This document shows, piece after piece, positions 16,419 to 24,432 of a stretch of 24,432 nt of DNA; position 1 is the first letter of the stretch; the number at the start of each line of letters is the position of its first letter. The stretch is taken from positions 1 to 24,432 of the forward strand of contig CAZELM010000057.1 of NCBI GenBank assembly GCA_964512995.1, given 5' to 3'. The position numbers were made by a program, and so were the translations under genes. This DNA is from CAZELM01 sp964512995. GTDB lineage: Bacteria > CSSED10-310. Under the pieces are notes generated by a model. That model ran no database searches. It worked only from the letters and a program-made list of their open reading frames with translations, and had not been told where the DNA came from.

Positions 16419-16523
16419 TTTGTTTCAAATTTCGGAGTGCTTTGAAATAAAGATTCCATACAGGATCAAGGGATTATCAGCCTGCAGGATAAACTGAAAC
16501 AAATCATTGAAGGGATCTAAACT

Positions 16524-18233
16524 ATGAGTTGTCTGGCAATCTATGATGTTGTCGAAATCCAGAACTATATTTTTTCATCAACGAAACTCAAGGAAAATAT
16601 CGGCGCGTCGATTCTGGTTCATAAATTATTGGAAGAATATCTTCCGGAAGCGATCAACCAGGTCGCCCGAGATAAACAGGTGCCTGTAGAACTGGATTGG
16701 AAAAATCTGGGGAACCGCGTACCGATACTGGATGAACCGACGAAGTCCATGATCGAGGTGATCTATATCGGAGGCGGCAATGCGCTGGTCGCTTTCCGGG
16801 AAAACACACCACCCGAATCTCCGGAGTCGCTGGCATATCACGTAACGCAGACGCTTTCGAGGATACTGCTCGAGAGAACCGGGGGACCGCTGCGCTTTGC
16901 CGTTGCATATCAGCCGACCGATTTTAAAGGGCTGTTCAACGAAGATCGTAAGGCGTTGTTCCGTATTCTGGCAAAAAACAAGCAGGAGATGATGAAAACC
17001 GTTCCCCTTCTGGGGATCGGTGTGACCATGGAAGGCACCAACGACGGATTTCCCGCTGCGACAAAGGAGAAATCGGAGGACCAATTCATTTCTCATCCTG
17101 CCGATCTGAAGCGTCAGAGCCGCGACTCCTCCTATTTCAAAAATAGACTGCTGGCAGCGCATCCTGATTATATTTTCCCCAGCGAGTTTGATGAGCTTGG
17201 TCAGGTTGAAGGGGAAAATTTCATTGCCATTGTCCATATCGATGGGAACAACATGGGGCAGACCATCGAAAAAATCCTTCAGAATCAGTCCGATTATCGC
17301 GCTGCGATCACGGCCATGCGATCCGTATCCAACGCAATCTCAACTGCTTACGAAACGGTAATGCGCCAAGTGATCGAACGATTGATTACGATTCATAATA
17401 CATCCAAACTCCGCGATATATTGACGATTCAATATGATGCGGAAAGCCATAAACTTTTTCTACCTATCCGACCATTGATACTCAACGGTGATGATGTCAC
17501 ATTCGCCTGCCACGGAAAAATGGGGATCCCGTTGGCGGAGGAATTTCTCAAGTTAATTTCTCAATATACACTGCCCATCGAAACGGCTGGTGGTGATAAT
17601 CGATTATCCGCGTGTGCCGGTGTATCAATCATAAAATCTCACTTCCCATTTCATCGGGCCTATCAATTGGCCGAAGAACTCTGCGCGTCTGCCAAACGGA
17701 AAGCGAAAATTATCGCACAGAACAGTGAAGCCGGTCATGTCGGACAATGGATGGATTTCCATATTGTCTTTTCGGGCGTGACAACCTCCCTTGATCATTT
17801 GCGGAAGAAAATATATCAGGTTCCCGGAAAAGACAGCCCCGAAAAACTGATCACAGCACGATATGGAAAATCACTCATGGAACACTCCCGATACAATTTA
17901 CTCTGGCGGCCATGGTGTATTGCAGGTGAACTCCCAAATGACCTGCAGGATCAGGATTGGAACTATTTCCAAGAAATTTTCACCGCATTCCAGGATCGGG
18001 AGACATGGCCCCGTTCCAAATTGAAACAATTGCGCAATGAGTGCCTGGAATCGTCAGAAAATATCGACCTGCTGCTGCAAGAGTATGCCAGCAGAGGAAG
18101 ACCTCTTCCAACGATCAATGGATCGAATAAGATGTTTCCCAAAGATAACCAGACACCCTATTTCGATGCGTTGGAATTGATCGATCTCTATATTCCCAAT
18201 CTGCTGAACCAGGAGGATTCCCATGAAGCTTAA
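16524..18233 (+). CDS. cas10: Type III CRISPR Cas10-family large subunit, HD-less
   Basis: Seen: 569 residues beginning directly with a palm domain: LAIYDVVEIQNYIFSSTKL (4-22), KENIGAS, and YIGGGNALVAF (81-91). A second motif, IDGNNMG (239-245), and the catalytic-type NGDDVTF (321-327) in LILNGDDVTFACHGKMG mark the two palm regions. GVSIIKSHFPFHRAYQLAEE and following AK-rich helix (366-394) complete the second palm. No N-terminal HD nuclease domain exists, and the protein is shorter than usual Cas10/Cmr2. Family knowledge: Cas10 palm domains make cyclic oligoadenylates on target RNA binding, using a GGDD motif. Here the first glycine is asparagine but both aspartates remain, so activity is possible but unproven. 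DNase activity is not expected without HD. It is the first gene of the operon and overlaps the next gene by 11 bases. Confidence 0.88.
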   Translation: MSCLAIYDVVEIQNYIFSSTKLKENIGASILVHKLLEEYLPEAINQVARDKQVPVELDWKNLGNRVPILDEPTKSMIEVIYIGGGNALVAFRENTPPESPESLAYHVTQTLSRILLERTGGPLRFAVAYQPTDFKGLFNEDRKALFRILAKNKQEMMKTVPLLGIGVTMEGTNDGFPAATKEKSEDQFISHPADLKRQSRDSSYFKNRLLAAHPDYIFPSEFDELGQVEGENFIAIVHIDGNNMGQTIEKILQNQSDYRAAITAMRSVSNAISTAYETVMRQVIERLITIHNTSKLRDILTIQYDAESHKLFLPIRPLILNGDDVTFACHGKMGIPLAEEFLKLISQYTLPIETAGGDNRLSACAGVSIIKSHFPFHRAYQLAEELCASAKRKAKIIAQNSEAGHVGQWMDFHIVFSGVTTSLDHLRKKIYQVPGKDSPEKLITARYGKSLMEHSRYNLLWRPWCIAGELPNDLQDQDWNYFQEIFTAFQDRETWPRSKLKQLRNECLESSENIDLLLQEYASRGRPLPTINGSNKMFPKDNQTPYFDALELIDLYIPNLLNQEDSHEA

Positions 18234-20439
18234 ACTAACCTTGCTCTCTGATGCAATTCCCGGCTCCGGTGAAGGCCTGAGCGGGATGATTGATACGGAC
18301 ATTCGATATGACGATACCGGGATTCCGTTCATACCCGGGAAACGGCTGAAAGGTCTGCTGCGCGAATCCGCTCTGGAATGTCAGGATGCGGGAATCCTGA
18401 GCGAAAACGATGTGAAAACGATATTCGGCGTATCTGGAAATGATACCGGATGTGTCCTGAAAATTGGCAATGGATATCTGACCTCCTATGCCAATCTCCG
18501 GCAGTTTCTTCGAAAAGTCCAAAATGATGACGGGCTTGGATTGCATAGTCTTTTTAACAAAGAAGCGATATTGCGATATTTTACCTATATTCGGGAGCAG
18601 ACAACGATCGATCCCAAAACCGGGACCGCCCAAGAAAATACCCTTCGCACCATCCGGGTCCTCCGGAAAAATCTGGTATTCGAATTTGATTGCTTTTCCG
18701 ATCATCCTGAGAAATTGAAAACCATCTGCCAGGTCACTCGCCATTTCGGAATATCACGAACACGCGGATTTGGAGAAATCATGTTGTCACTCATCGACGA
18801 GGAGGAGCCGCAGGGCGAGGATACACCAACAGAATCGGCCAACGACGGCACTTCGGCATTCTCCGACACAGAAACATGCAGTATGGACGTTTGGGTGATG
18901 AATGACTCCCAACTCCTGTTCGCACCCCATGTTGGTGTTCATCAAAGCTCCGAACATTACATTCCCGGCACATATTTATTGGGTGCCATGGCGAATCGTT
19001 TCCTGGAATCTCCACCTTCGGCAACACAAGCCAATCCTGACTTATTCCATGCATTGTTCCTGTCCAGTCAGGTTCAATTCAGCAATCTTTATCCATTTAT
19101 TGACGGTCGTCAATTACTGCCATCTCCCAAATCCATCCTGAAAGAGAAAGATACCAATAATTACTACGATATTGCATTCCAGAATGATCTGGAAAAACTG
19201 TTGTCAGAGAATATCCAGACCAAAGGCGGATTGAGCGGATTTTCCGAAATCACGCCCAATGGAACAATCGAAGGGGATGTGGAATGTGAGATGGAGTATC
19301 ATCATCGCCGCCCCCCGGACAAGCGGATCGGGCATGCCAAAAAAGAAGAAAGCGGTAAAGACAATGGCGCGTTTTTTCAGTTCGAAGTGATCAAGGCAGG
19401 GCAGATATTTAAAGGGGAAATCACCGGATGTTATAACCACCTGAAAACAATCGCCGATTTGATCGATCAAAACCTGAATGTTTATCTGGGAAAATCCCGC
19501 ACCGCGCAATATGGGTCATGCAACATCGAACACGGTAAAATCATCAGATGTATGTCCAATGAGGAGCAAAAGACGGAATGGAAAGCCGGTGATCGAATTG
19601 TCATCACATTGACGTCAGATATGATTCTCCTCAACGAATCCGGATTCCCCGAGCCAAATCCAGATATCCTGATCCAGGAATTGGCCAGCAAGCTCAATGT
19701 GACTGCTGCTGATCTGAAAATCGACCAGAAAATCCTGAAATTTTCACTCATGGGCGGATATCTGGGTATCTGGAACCTTCCCCGGATTCATACCCAGGTG
19801 TTGCAGGCCGGATCGGTCATAACGGTTAAGAATACATCCGAAAAAGAGATTTCTCTGAAGAATTTGAAATTCCAGTCATTCGGAATCCGAACCGAAGATG
19901 GATTCGGCAGGATTTCCATCAACCGGCATGGACTGAAAGAGATTAGTGTCAATCCAAAAGAGAACTCCACATTCAAATATCCGGAAAAATGGAGTGACAT
20001 TAAAGAATTGTTCGACATGATCCTGTTGAATCATCTGAAAAATGCATGCAAGAAAAAAATCCTGGAAAAACCCCAAACCAAGATAAATCTATCTGAACGG
20101 ATGGGATCGTTCATTTCCCGGCTGATCGACATGATCACGGATGCTTCGAGTTTCAAAGCACTCGATGACTTTCTCCATGAATTGAAAGATCGTAAAAACT
20201 ATTTCCAGCAGATTGGTTCTCTCCTGTTCATCAAGGATAAAAAAGTCCAACAGGAGGAATTTGTTAAGAAACTCCATTCAGTCAATCCGGTAAAGGAGAA
20301 TTCAAAACTCCGCCAACTCATCGAAAATGCAGAATGCTCAGAAGACGGATTTTATTCCGGACAGATCTTCAGCATGTATCAATTCTATGCGGTAACCCTG
20401 CTCCAAAGCATCAAATGGACATTACGGGAGGGAAAGTAA
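18223..20439 (+). CDS. csx10: Cas7-Csx10(Cas5)-helical fusion subunit, type III-D
   Basis: Seen: 738 residues; ATG 18223 after AGGAGG. Domain 1 (1-190) is a Cas7/RAMP fold: SGMIDTDIRYDD with D24 at the position of the Csm3 catalytic aspartate, IPFIPGKRLKGLLR, and the glycine-rich loop RTRGFGEI (179-186). A linker rich in D, E, T and S follows (192-218). Domain 2 (220-570) matches Csx10, the Cas5-like RAMP of type III-D: LFAPHVG, YIPGTYLLGAMANRF (246-260), KGGLSGFSEI, YHHRRPPDKR (359-368), FFQFEVIKAGQIFKGEI, LGKSRTAQYGS (422-432) and RTEDGFGRI. The C-terminus (588-738) is mostly helical and could be the Cas11-like part. This is the order of the Cas7-5-11 subunit known from the III-Dv complex. 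It should bind the crRNA 5' end and contribute one backbone unit. It ends at TAATG, overlapping the next start. Confidence 0.85.
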   Translation: MKLKLTLLSDAIPGSGEGLSGMIDTDIRYDDTGIPFIPGKRLKGLLRESALECQDAGILSENDVKTIFGVSGNDTGCVLKIGNGYLTSYANLRQFLRKVQNDDGLGLHSLFNKEAILRYFTYIREQTTIDPKTGTAQENTLRTIRVLRKNLVFEFDCFSDHPEKLKTICQVTRHFGISRTRGFGEIMLSLIDEEEPQGEDTPTESANDGTSAFSDTETCSMDVWVMNDSQLLFAPHVGVHQSSEHYIPGTYLLGAMANRFLESPPSATQANPDLFHALFLSSQVQFSNLYPFIDGRQLLPSPKSILKEKDTNNYYDIAFQNDLEKLLSENIQTKGGLSGFSEITPNGTIEGDVECEMEYHHRRPPDKRIGHAKKEESGKDNGAFFQFEVIKAGQIFKGEITGCYNHLKTIADLIDQNLNVYLGKSRTAQYGSCNIEHGKIIRCMSNEEQKTEWKAGDRIVITLTSDMILLNESGFPEPNPDILIQELASKLNVTAADLKIDQKILKFSLMGGYLGIWNLPRIHTQVLQAGSVITVKNTSEKEISLKNLKFQSFGIRTEDGFGRISINRHGLKEISVNPKENSTFKYPEKWSDIKELFDMILLNHLKNACKKKILEKPQTKINLSERMGSFISRLIDMITDASSFKALDDFLHELKDRKNYFQQIGSLLFIKDKKVQQEEFVKKLHSVNPVKENSKLRQLIENAECSEDGFYSGQIFSMYQFYAVTLLQSIKWTLREGK

Positions 20440-22565
20440 TGAGTTCCCAATGGAAAATTTCTCATCGAATCTATATCAAAGGGACCTTGACGGTTGAATC
20501 ACCTCTGATCATCGGTTGCGGCCAGGATGAGCGAAGCGATACGGAGATGATCCGTGATTGGGACCAGACACCATTTATACCCGCGACATCGATTGCCGGC
20601 GCATTTCGGAATTATCTGGCGCAGTTTCTGTCCGGGAACGATACGACGGAGCATCCTCTGGTTCGCGAATTGTTCGGCGAAAAACATAAGGATTCAACCC
20701 AGAGCATGCTCACGATGTATGACTGCGTGCCATCGAATGGGAAAGCGGCAAAAATCAGAGTCCGGGACTGTGTGGCCATCGATCGGGATAAAAAAATCGC
20801 CATGAATCAAGCCAAGTTTGATTTTGAAGCTCTGGAGCCGGGTCAGGAACTCCAGTTTCGCTGCGAAGTCGTTGTTCGGGACCCGTTGAATGAACACATT
20901 CAAAAAATAATAGCGCTGATGGGACGATTGGTTCATGCTCTGAAAAACAGTCAGATCGCCCTGGGCGCTAAAACGCAGCGGGGATTCGGCATTGTCAAAT
21001 TGAAAGATGAAAGTACTCTGTTTCTGACAATGCCGGATAAGGATCATCCCAATCCGGATCATGTCCAGCAATGGATACGCTTTGGATGGAATGCAGACTG
21101 GGACAAAAACTATTCCATCGATCTGACCAAAACAACCCAGGAGCTCCCATTCAGATCACATCTGATCAAAAATCTGTTCAAAGGGGAATTGCACGCGGTT
21201 TCGCCATTGATCGTAGGAACGGGGGAAAACGATACCACCGACAACGCAATCATGCGGGATCATCAGGGAAAACCATTTTTGCCCGGCACCAGTCTTGCCG
21301 GTGTGTGCCGGGATTACCTTCACGATCATCTGTCTGAGCGCCGTTGGCTCATTTCTTTTCTTTTCGGAACGATCGATAAAACATCCAAATCGGCGACCAG
21401 AAGCATGATCCGGTTCTATGATGCCACTCTGATTGGAGCAGCGGAAATCGTGAAACGGGATGGTGTGGCCATCGAACACGTTACACGAACAGCTCTCGAT
21501 ACCGCCAAATTCGATTATGAAGTTGTCGAGCCGCCTGCCATATTCAATTTTCGACTCGAACTGACCATCGATCGAAGAGCCAAGACGTACCAGGACGAAT
21601 TGAAACGACGGATGAATGATACGCCCGATAAAAGTACGGCAGAAAAAATGCTTCAGGATGACATCGAACAGGTCATGGCGATCTTGTTCGCCGGGTTGAA
21701 AGAAGGGAAAATCCGGATTGGCGCGAAAACGCGGCGCGGATTCGGTCGTATGAAATTGAAATCCTTTCCCAATATTTTCCGGTTTGATCTCAGCAATGCG
21801 ACTGAACTGAACGAGTGGTTATCTTTTTCATGGGATTTATCCGCAAAAGGGAACCGCAACTACAAACAACTTATTCATCTGTCCGATGGTTGGGGTTGTC
21901 CAGTGCCTCTCACCACATTGACCGTTGATTTTAAGATCCCCTATTCGATCATGGTGCGAAGATATCATGAGAAGGATGATGATTTGGATGCTTCGCAATT
22001 TACCTGTAACAATCTCCCGGTCATCCCAGGGACATCCTGGGCAGGCGCATTGCGTCATACCGTGAAGACCATCGGCCGGATTCTCAACTACTCGGAACAG
22101 ATCGATGGGATGATCACGGACCTATTCGGTACAGCGGGTGGAACGAGTGGCGGAACAGATATTCGCGCTTCCCGTATTTTCGTTGAAGAAAGTGTGATAA
22201 AAAACACAACAAAACTGACATACACGCGGAACAAAATCGATCGGTTTACTGGCGGTACCGTCGACAGTGCACTGTTCACAACACAGCCCGTATATCAGGG
22301 ATCGGTTCGGTTGATGATGAGCATCAGATCTGCCATGGATGCAGAAATCGGCCTGATTCTCCTTGGTATCAAAGAGTTTTCCCATGGCATTTCGACCATC
22401 GGAGGGGATGCCAATGTCGGTCGGGGTATCCTCGAGGAGGGGAAGGTGAGCATCAACGGCCAAGTGCTCACACCAGAACAGGAATCACAATACCTGAAAG
22501 CACTCAAAGAGCATCTCAGCAATCAATGCCATTCGACTCAACCGCAACCCGCTGAATGCGTTTAA
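20439..22565 (+). CDS. cas7: Triple Cas7 (RAMP) fusion, type III-D effector backbone
   Basis: Seen: 708 residues from ATG 20439, chosen because GGGAGG precedes it and it overlaps the previous stop by one base; an in-frame ATG at 20334 lies inside the previous gene. Three Cas7 domains follow one another. Repeat 1 (10-190): IGCGQDERSDTEMIRD, IPATSIAGAFRNYL, GAKTQRGFGIVKL. Repeat 2 (245-445): LIVGTGENDTTDNAIMRD, LPGTSLAGVCRDYL, GAKTRRGFGRMKL. Repeat 3 (490-690): IPGTSWAGALRHTV, GGDANVGRGIL. D34, D268 and a cluster at D513-D517 fall where Csm3 has its RNA-cleaving aspartate, so up to three cut sites are possible. Repeats 1 and 2 are the most alike. The characterised III-Dv complex has a two-domain Cas7-2x; here there are three in one chain. 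It should form most of the helical crRNA-binding backbone and cut target RNA at regular spacing (inference). Confidence 0.87.
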   Translation: MSSQWKISHRIYIKGTLTVESPLIIGCGQDERSDTEMIRDWDQTPFIPATSIAGAFRNYLAQFLSGNDTTEHPLVRELFGEKHKDSTQSMLTMYDCVPSNGKAAKIRVRDCVAIDRDKKIAMNQAKFDFEALEPGQELQFRCEVVVRDPLNEHIQKIIALMGRLVHALKNSQIALGAKTQRGFGIVKLKDESTLFLTMPDKDHPNPDHVQQWIRFGWNADWDKNYSIDLTKTTQELPFRSHLIKNLFKGELHAVSPLIVGTGENDTTDNAIMRDHQGKPFLPGTSLAGVCRDYLHDHLSERRWLISFLFGTIDKTSKSATRSMIRFYDATLIGAAEIVKRDGVAIEHVTRTALDTAKFDYEVVEPPAIFNFRLELTIDRRAKTYQDELKRRMNDTPDKSTAEKMLQDDIEQVMAILFAGLKEGKIRIGAKTRRGFGRMKLKSFPNIFRFDLSNATELNEWLSFSWDLSAKGNRNYKQLIHLSDGWGCPVPLTTLTVDFKIPYSIMVRRYHEKDDDLDASQFTCNNLPVIPGTSWAGALRHTVKTIGRILNYSEQIDGMITDLFGTAGGTSGGTDIRASRIFVEESVIKNTTKLTYTRNKIDRFTGGTVDSALFTTQPVYQGSVRLMMSIRSAMDAEIGLILLGIKEFSHGISTIGGDANVGRGILEEGKVSINGQVLTPEQESQYLKALKEHLSNQCHSTQPQPAECV

Positions 22566-22576
22566 AAGGAGGAGTC

Positions 22577-23173
22577 ATGAATACCCAACTTTATAAAGTG
22601 CTCGATTCCCGATATATCATCAAAAAATGCGGCGTCCTCGAATCCAATGACATCGGACTTTTTATCAAGGACCAGCAGCATGTCATCGGCGATCATGCCT
22701 ATGCCATTATTTACCGGTTCGATTGTGTCCGGATCGACGAAGTCAAAAATGGAACGTTTGTAACATATGGAGACCTCCTGACTGAAATCAAACAAATCAA
22801 AGCACTCCGGTGTTTTTCGCCGCGAGGGGAGGTTTATGTCTTTCGTGCCAACGACACACTTCAATACCGGTGCGTCGTGGATACCAGCACGCATTCATCA
22901 GACGCAACGGGTATCAGCATCTATGATGAGGAGCATTTTCTGATCGGGACAGAACCAATCGGCGATAATACGGTGACTGATCCCGGACGGGGATCAAAGA
23001 TACAACTCCCATTTGACATCACAGAGGATGATCTTCCAATTAGATACCGGGTACGGAATTACATCACGTATGACTGGAACGGTTTGATCCAGTTCTGCGA
23101 TGCGCGATTGGTGAATTTTCAGACATCCCAAACAGCAGTTTTCAATCGGAAAGGAGCCGACCATGCCGTATGA
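22577..23173 (+). CDS. csx19: Csx19 (TIGR03984 family) type III-D subunit
   Basis: Seen: 198 residues from ATG 22577, right behind AAGGAGGAG; the in-frame ATG at 22556 lies within the previous gene. The family pattern is recognisable from CFSPRGEVYVFRANDTLQYR (79-98), followed by a segment on an ID-like theme (FLIGTEP, 121-127) and the end motif VRNYITYDWNGL...DARLVNF (159-181). Csx19 is found only in type III-D loci and is a subunit of the characterised III-Dv complex. It has no known catalytic motif, and none is seen here. The gene starts 11 bases after the triple Cas7 stop and overlaps the next gene by 11 bases, consistent with production in fixed ratio with its partners. Confidence 0.8.
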   Translation: MNTQLYKVLDSRYIIKKCGVLESNDIGLFIKDQQHVIGDHAYAIIYRFDCVRIDEVKNGTFVTYGDLLTEIKQIKALRCFSPRGEVYVFRANDTLQYRCVVDTSTHSSDATGISIYDEEHFLIGTEPIGDNTVTDPGRGSKIQLPFDITEDDLPIRYRVRNYITYDWNGLIQFCDARLVNFQTSQTAVFNRKGADHAV

Positions 23174-24401
23174 ATATGGTAATCAGCAGTTTGTAAATCC
23201 CTATCAGTTTGTCTCCTTGGAAGATCATTGCAAAAGGGGGCATCATTACCGCAATGAAAAACAGCGGGACGGGTTGCGATCGGGTTGGCTGGAATGTGAA
23301 TTGGAAACACTGACTCCTGTCTTCATTCCCAATACAACGAATAATGACACGTTCAGGCGCAGGGCTCAGAACGACCAGATTAACAGTTATGATTTTTATT
23401 CCTATACGAACCTTGAAGGAGTCGCCAATCCACAGCCTGCCGAACCGGTCATTCCCGGCAGCGAACTCCGTGGCATGATTCGATCGGCCTTCGAGACGGT
23501 AACGGCTTCCTGCATGTCTGCGGTGGATGAAAAGAACAAACTCTATAAAAGGGTCTCGTATCCAGCTTCACCAGGTTTAATATATAAAAATGCAGAAAAT
23601 TGGTTCCTGCAACCCTGTGAGAGATACGGCATCAATGCAAGATGTCATAATAATAAGGACCCACGTCCACCATTCAATCTATCGACATTCCAAGAGGGCG
23701 AAAAAGTATACATAGCCTTTAAAGGCAACTATTATTATCGAGGAAGCTTCAACCACAAAACCAACCTATTTAAATTAGTAGATGCCATACAGAAAACACA
23801 ATCGGCTTCATGCAATATTGAGGGATACTTCCATAAAGGTGAATCGTTCCCGAGGAAACATCATGAGTCTGTTTTTGTGGTAAAAAATGGAACAAAACCT
23901 GTTCCACTGACTGCCAACGCCGTAAAGAATTATATTAAAAATCTGGAATTATATGCTGATTCCACTGTCAATATTGATCTTACAAGATCACATCAAGGTT
24001 ATCGACATATCATTCGAGACCTCAGTAATCCTAAAAAGATACCTGTTTATTATTCCATCCGAAATGGCAAATACTATCTCAGCCCTGCTGCCATCGGCCG
24101 GGAAGTTTTCCATAACATGCTTCCGGATCTGTTGGGCGAATTTGCATCTTGTGCAGATATCGAAAATTTCTGCGCTGCCTGTGCGATGTTCGGCATGGTT
24201 ACGGAAAAAAAAGAAGACGGTGTCGATGTCGCGGTGTCGTCACGGATCCGCTTCACCGACACAACGGTAAAAACATCAAGATCGAATAAAGCGGATTACT
24301 ATGATTCCATTGTAACACTCCCGGAACTGGCGTCACCCAAACTCTCCTGTACGGAATTCTATCTGAAAAAACCACAAAACAATAGTTCGGACATATTTTA
24401 A
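23163..24401 (+). CDS. TIGR03986-type RAMP (Cas7-insertion-like) subunit, probably truncated
   Basis: Seen: 412 residues, ATG 23163 seven bases after AAAGGAG. The N-terminus has FVNPYQFVSLED (10-21), CELETLTPVFIPNT and VIPGSELRGMIRSAFETVT (96-114) with SCMS, the signature of this RAMP family. The middle (about 150-300) is a long insertion in relatively AT-rich DNA. Near the end, LPELASPKLSCTEFYLKKP (about 387-405) matches the family, but the chain then stops after PQNNSSDIF. Family members normally continue, typically with an RGRKxYWH-like stretch, which is absent. In the III-Dv complex the corresponding subunit is a Cas7 carrying an insertion. The stop lies only 31 bases from the window end, so frameshift, insertion or a contig-edge break cannot be told apart. 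It is the last gene seen of the operon. Confidence 0.75.
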   Translation: MPYEYGNQQFVNPYQFVSLEDHCKRGHHYRNEKQRDGLRSGWLECELETLTPVFIPNTTNNDTFRRRAQNDQINSYDFYSYTNLEGVANPQPAEPVIPGSELRGMIRSAFETVTASCMSAVDEKNKLYKRVSYPASPGLIYKNAENWFLQPCERYGINARCHNNKDPRPPFNLSTFQEGEKVYIAFKGNYYYRGSFNHKTNLFKLVDAIQKTQSASCNIEGYFHKGESFPRKHHESVFVVKNGTKPVPLTANAVKNYIKNLELYADSTVNIDLTRSHQGYRHIIRDLSNPKKIPVYYSIRNGKYYLSPAAIGREVFHNMLPDLLGEFASCADIENFCAACAMFGMVTEKKEDGVDVAVSSRIRFTDTTVKTSRSNKADYYDSIVTLPELASPKLSCTEFYLKKPQNNSSDIF

Positions 24402-24432
24402 GCGGCCATAGCTCCTAACTGCATTAGTTTCT

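Larger units (their letters stand above)
16185..16523 (+). other. Leader region of the CRISPR effector operon
   Basis: No complete gene. The region contains a perfect palindrome (16321-16333), a promoter candidate (16392-16418), and from 16446 to 16520 an open reading of 24 codons without a start codon, NKDSIQDQGIISLQDKLKQI followed by IEGI, ending three bases before the cas10 start. The last reads like the 3' end of a lost gene. The ribosome binding site of cas10 (GAAGGGA) lies inside it. No CRISPR repeats are seen here. Confidence 0.4.

Noticed and set aside
17574..17600. GGDN in the Cas10 protein (residues 356-359) as the cyclase motif
   Set aside because: The NGDDVTF at 321-327 sits in the proper LIL-GDDVTF context of Cas10 palm domains. 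GGDN lies in a loop after the following helix.

Overview
The window comes from an environmental, probably uncultured, Gram-negative bacterium of moderate GC content. No rRNA or tRNA gene is present to place it. Signal peptides on large collagen-like surface proteins, clear AGGAGG-type ribosome binding sites and a mix of transposon debris, dispersed repeats and a CRISPR effector operon fit an accessory chromosomal region. Two runs of exactly 100 N (4599-4698 and 9557-9656) are assembly gaps inside repeats.

Layout. 1-1126: the 5' part of an IS1182-like transposase gene (minus strand) that loses its frame near the window edge. 1126-1850: non-coding DNA with a dispersed hairpin repeat and a terminator. 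1853-5356: two collagen-like secreted proteins on the minus strand. 5357-6285: non-coding DNA with about 17 tandem copies of a 21-bp unit. 6286-8625: a polytopic membrane protein with a spermidine-synthase-like domain. 8923-11067 and 12940-14850: two more collagen-like proteins on the plus strand, separated by a cation diffusion facilitator (11147-12619). All four collagen-like proteins share an N-terminal domain and a Gly-X-Y stalk but have unrelated C-terminal heads. 15035-15505: a DinB-like protein (minus). 15678-16184: a DUF4258-like/DUF2283 gene pair whose first gene carries a one-base frameshift.

16524-24401 is the most interesting part: a tight five-gene operon for a multi-subunit type III-D (III-D2/III-Dv-like) CRISPR effector. 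It encodes an HD-less Cas10 with an NGDD palm motif, a Cas7-Csx10(Cas5)-helical C-terminus fusion, a single protein with three fused Cas7 domains, Csx19, and a TIGR03986-type RAMP protein. Genes overlap by 1-11 bases or lie 11 bases apart, each with a strong ribosome binding site, so they are almost certainly co-transcribed and form one crRNA-guided RNA-targeting complex. The window holds no CRISPR array, no cas1/cas2, no cas6 and no recognisable cyclic-oligoadenylate effector. The last RAMP gene appears to be cut short close to the window end. The Cas7 fusions place the system among the step-wise fused type III effectors that are thought to lead to the single-protein III-E Cas7-11.
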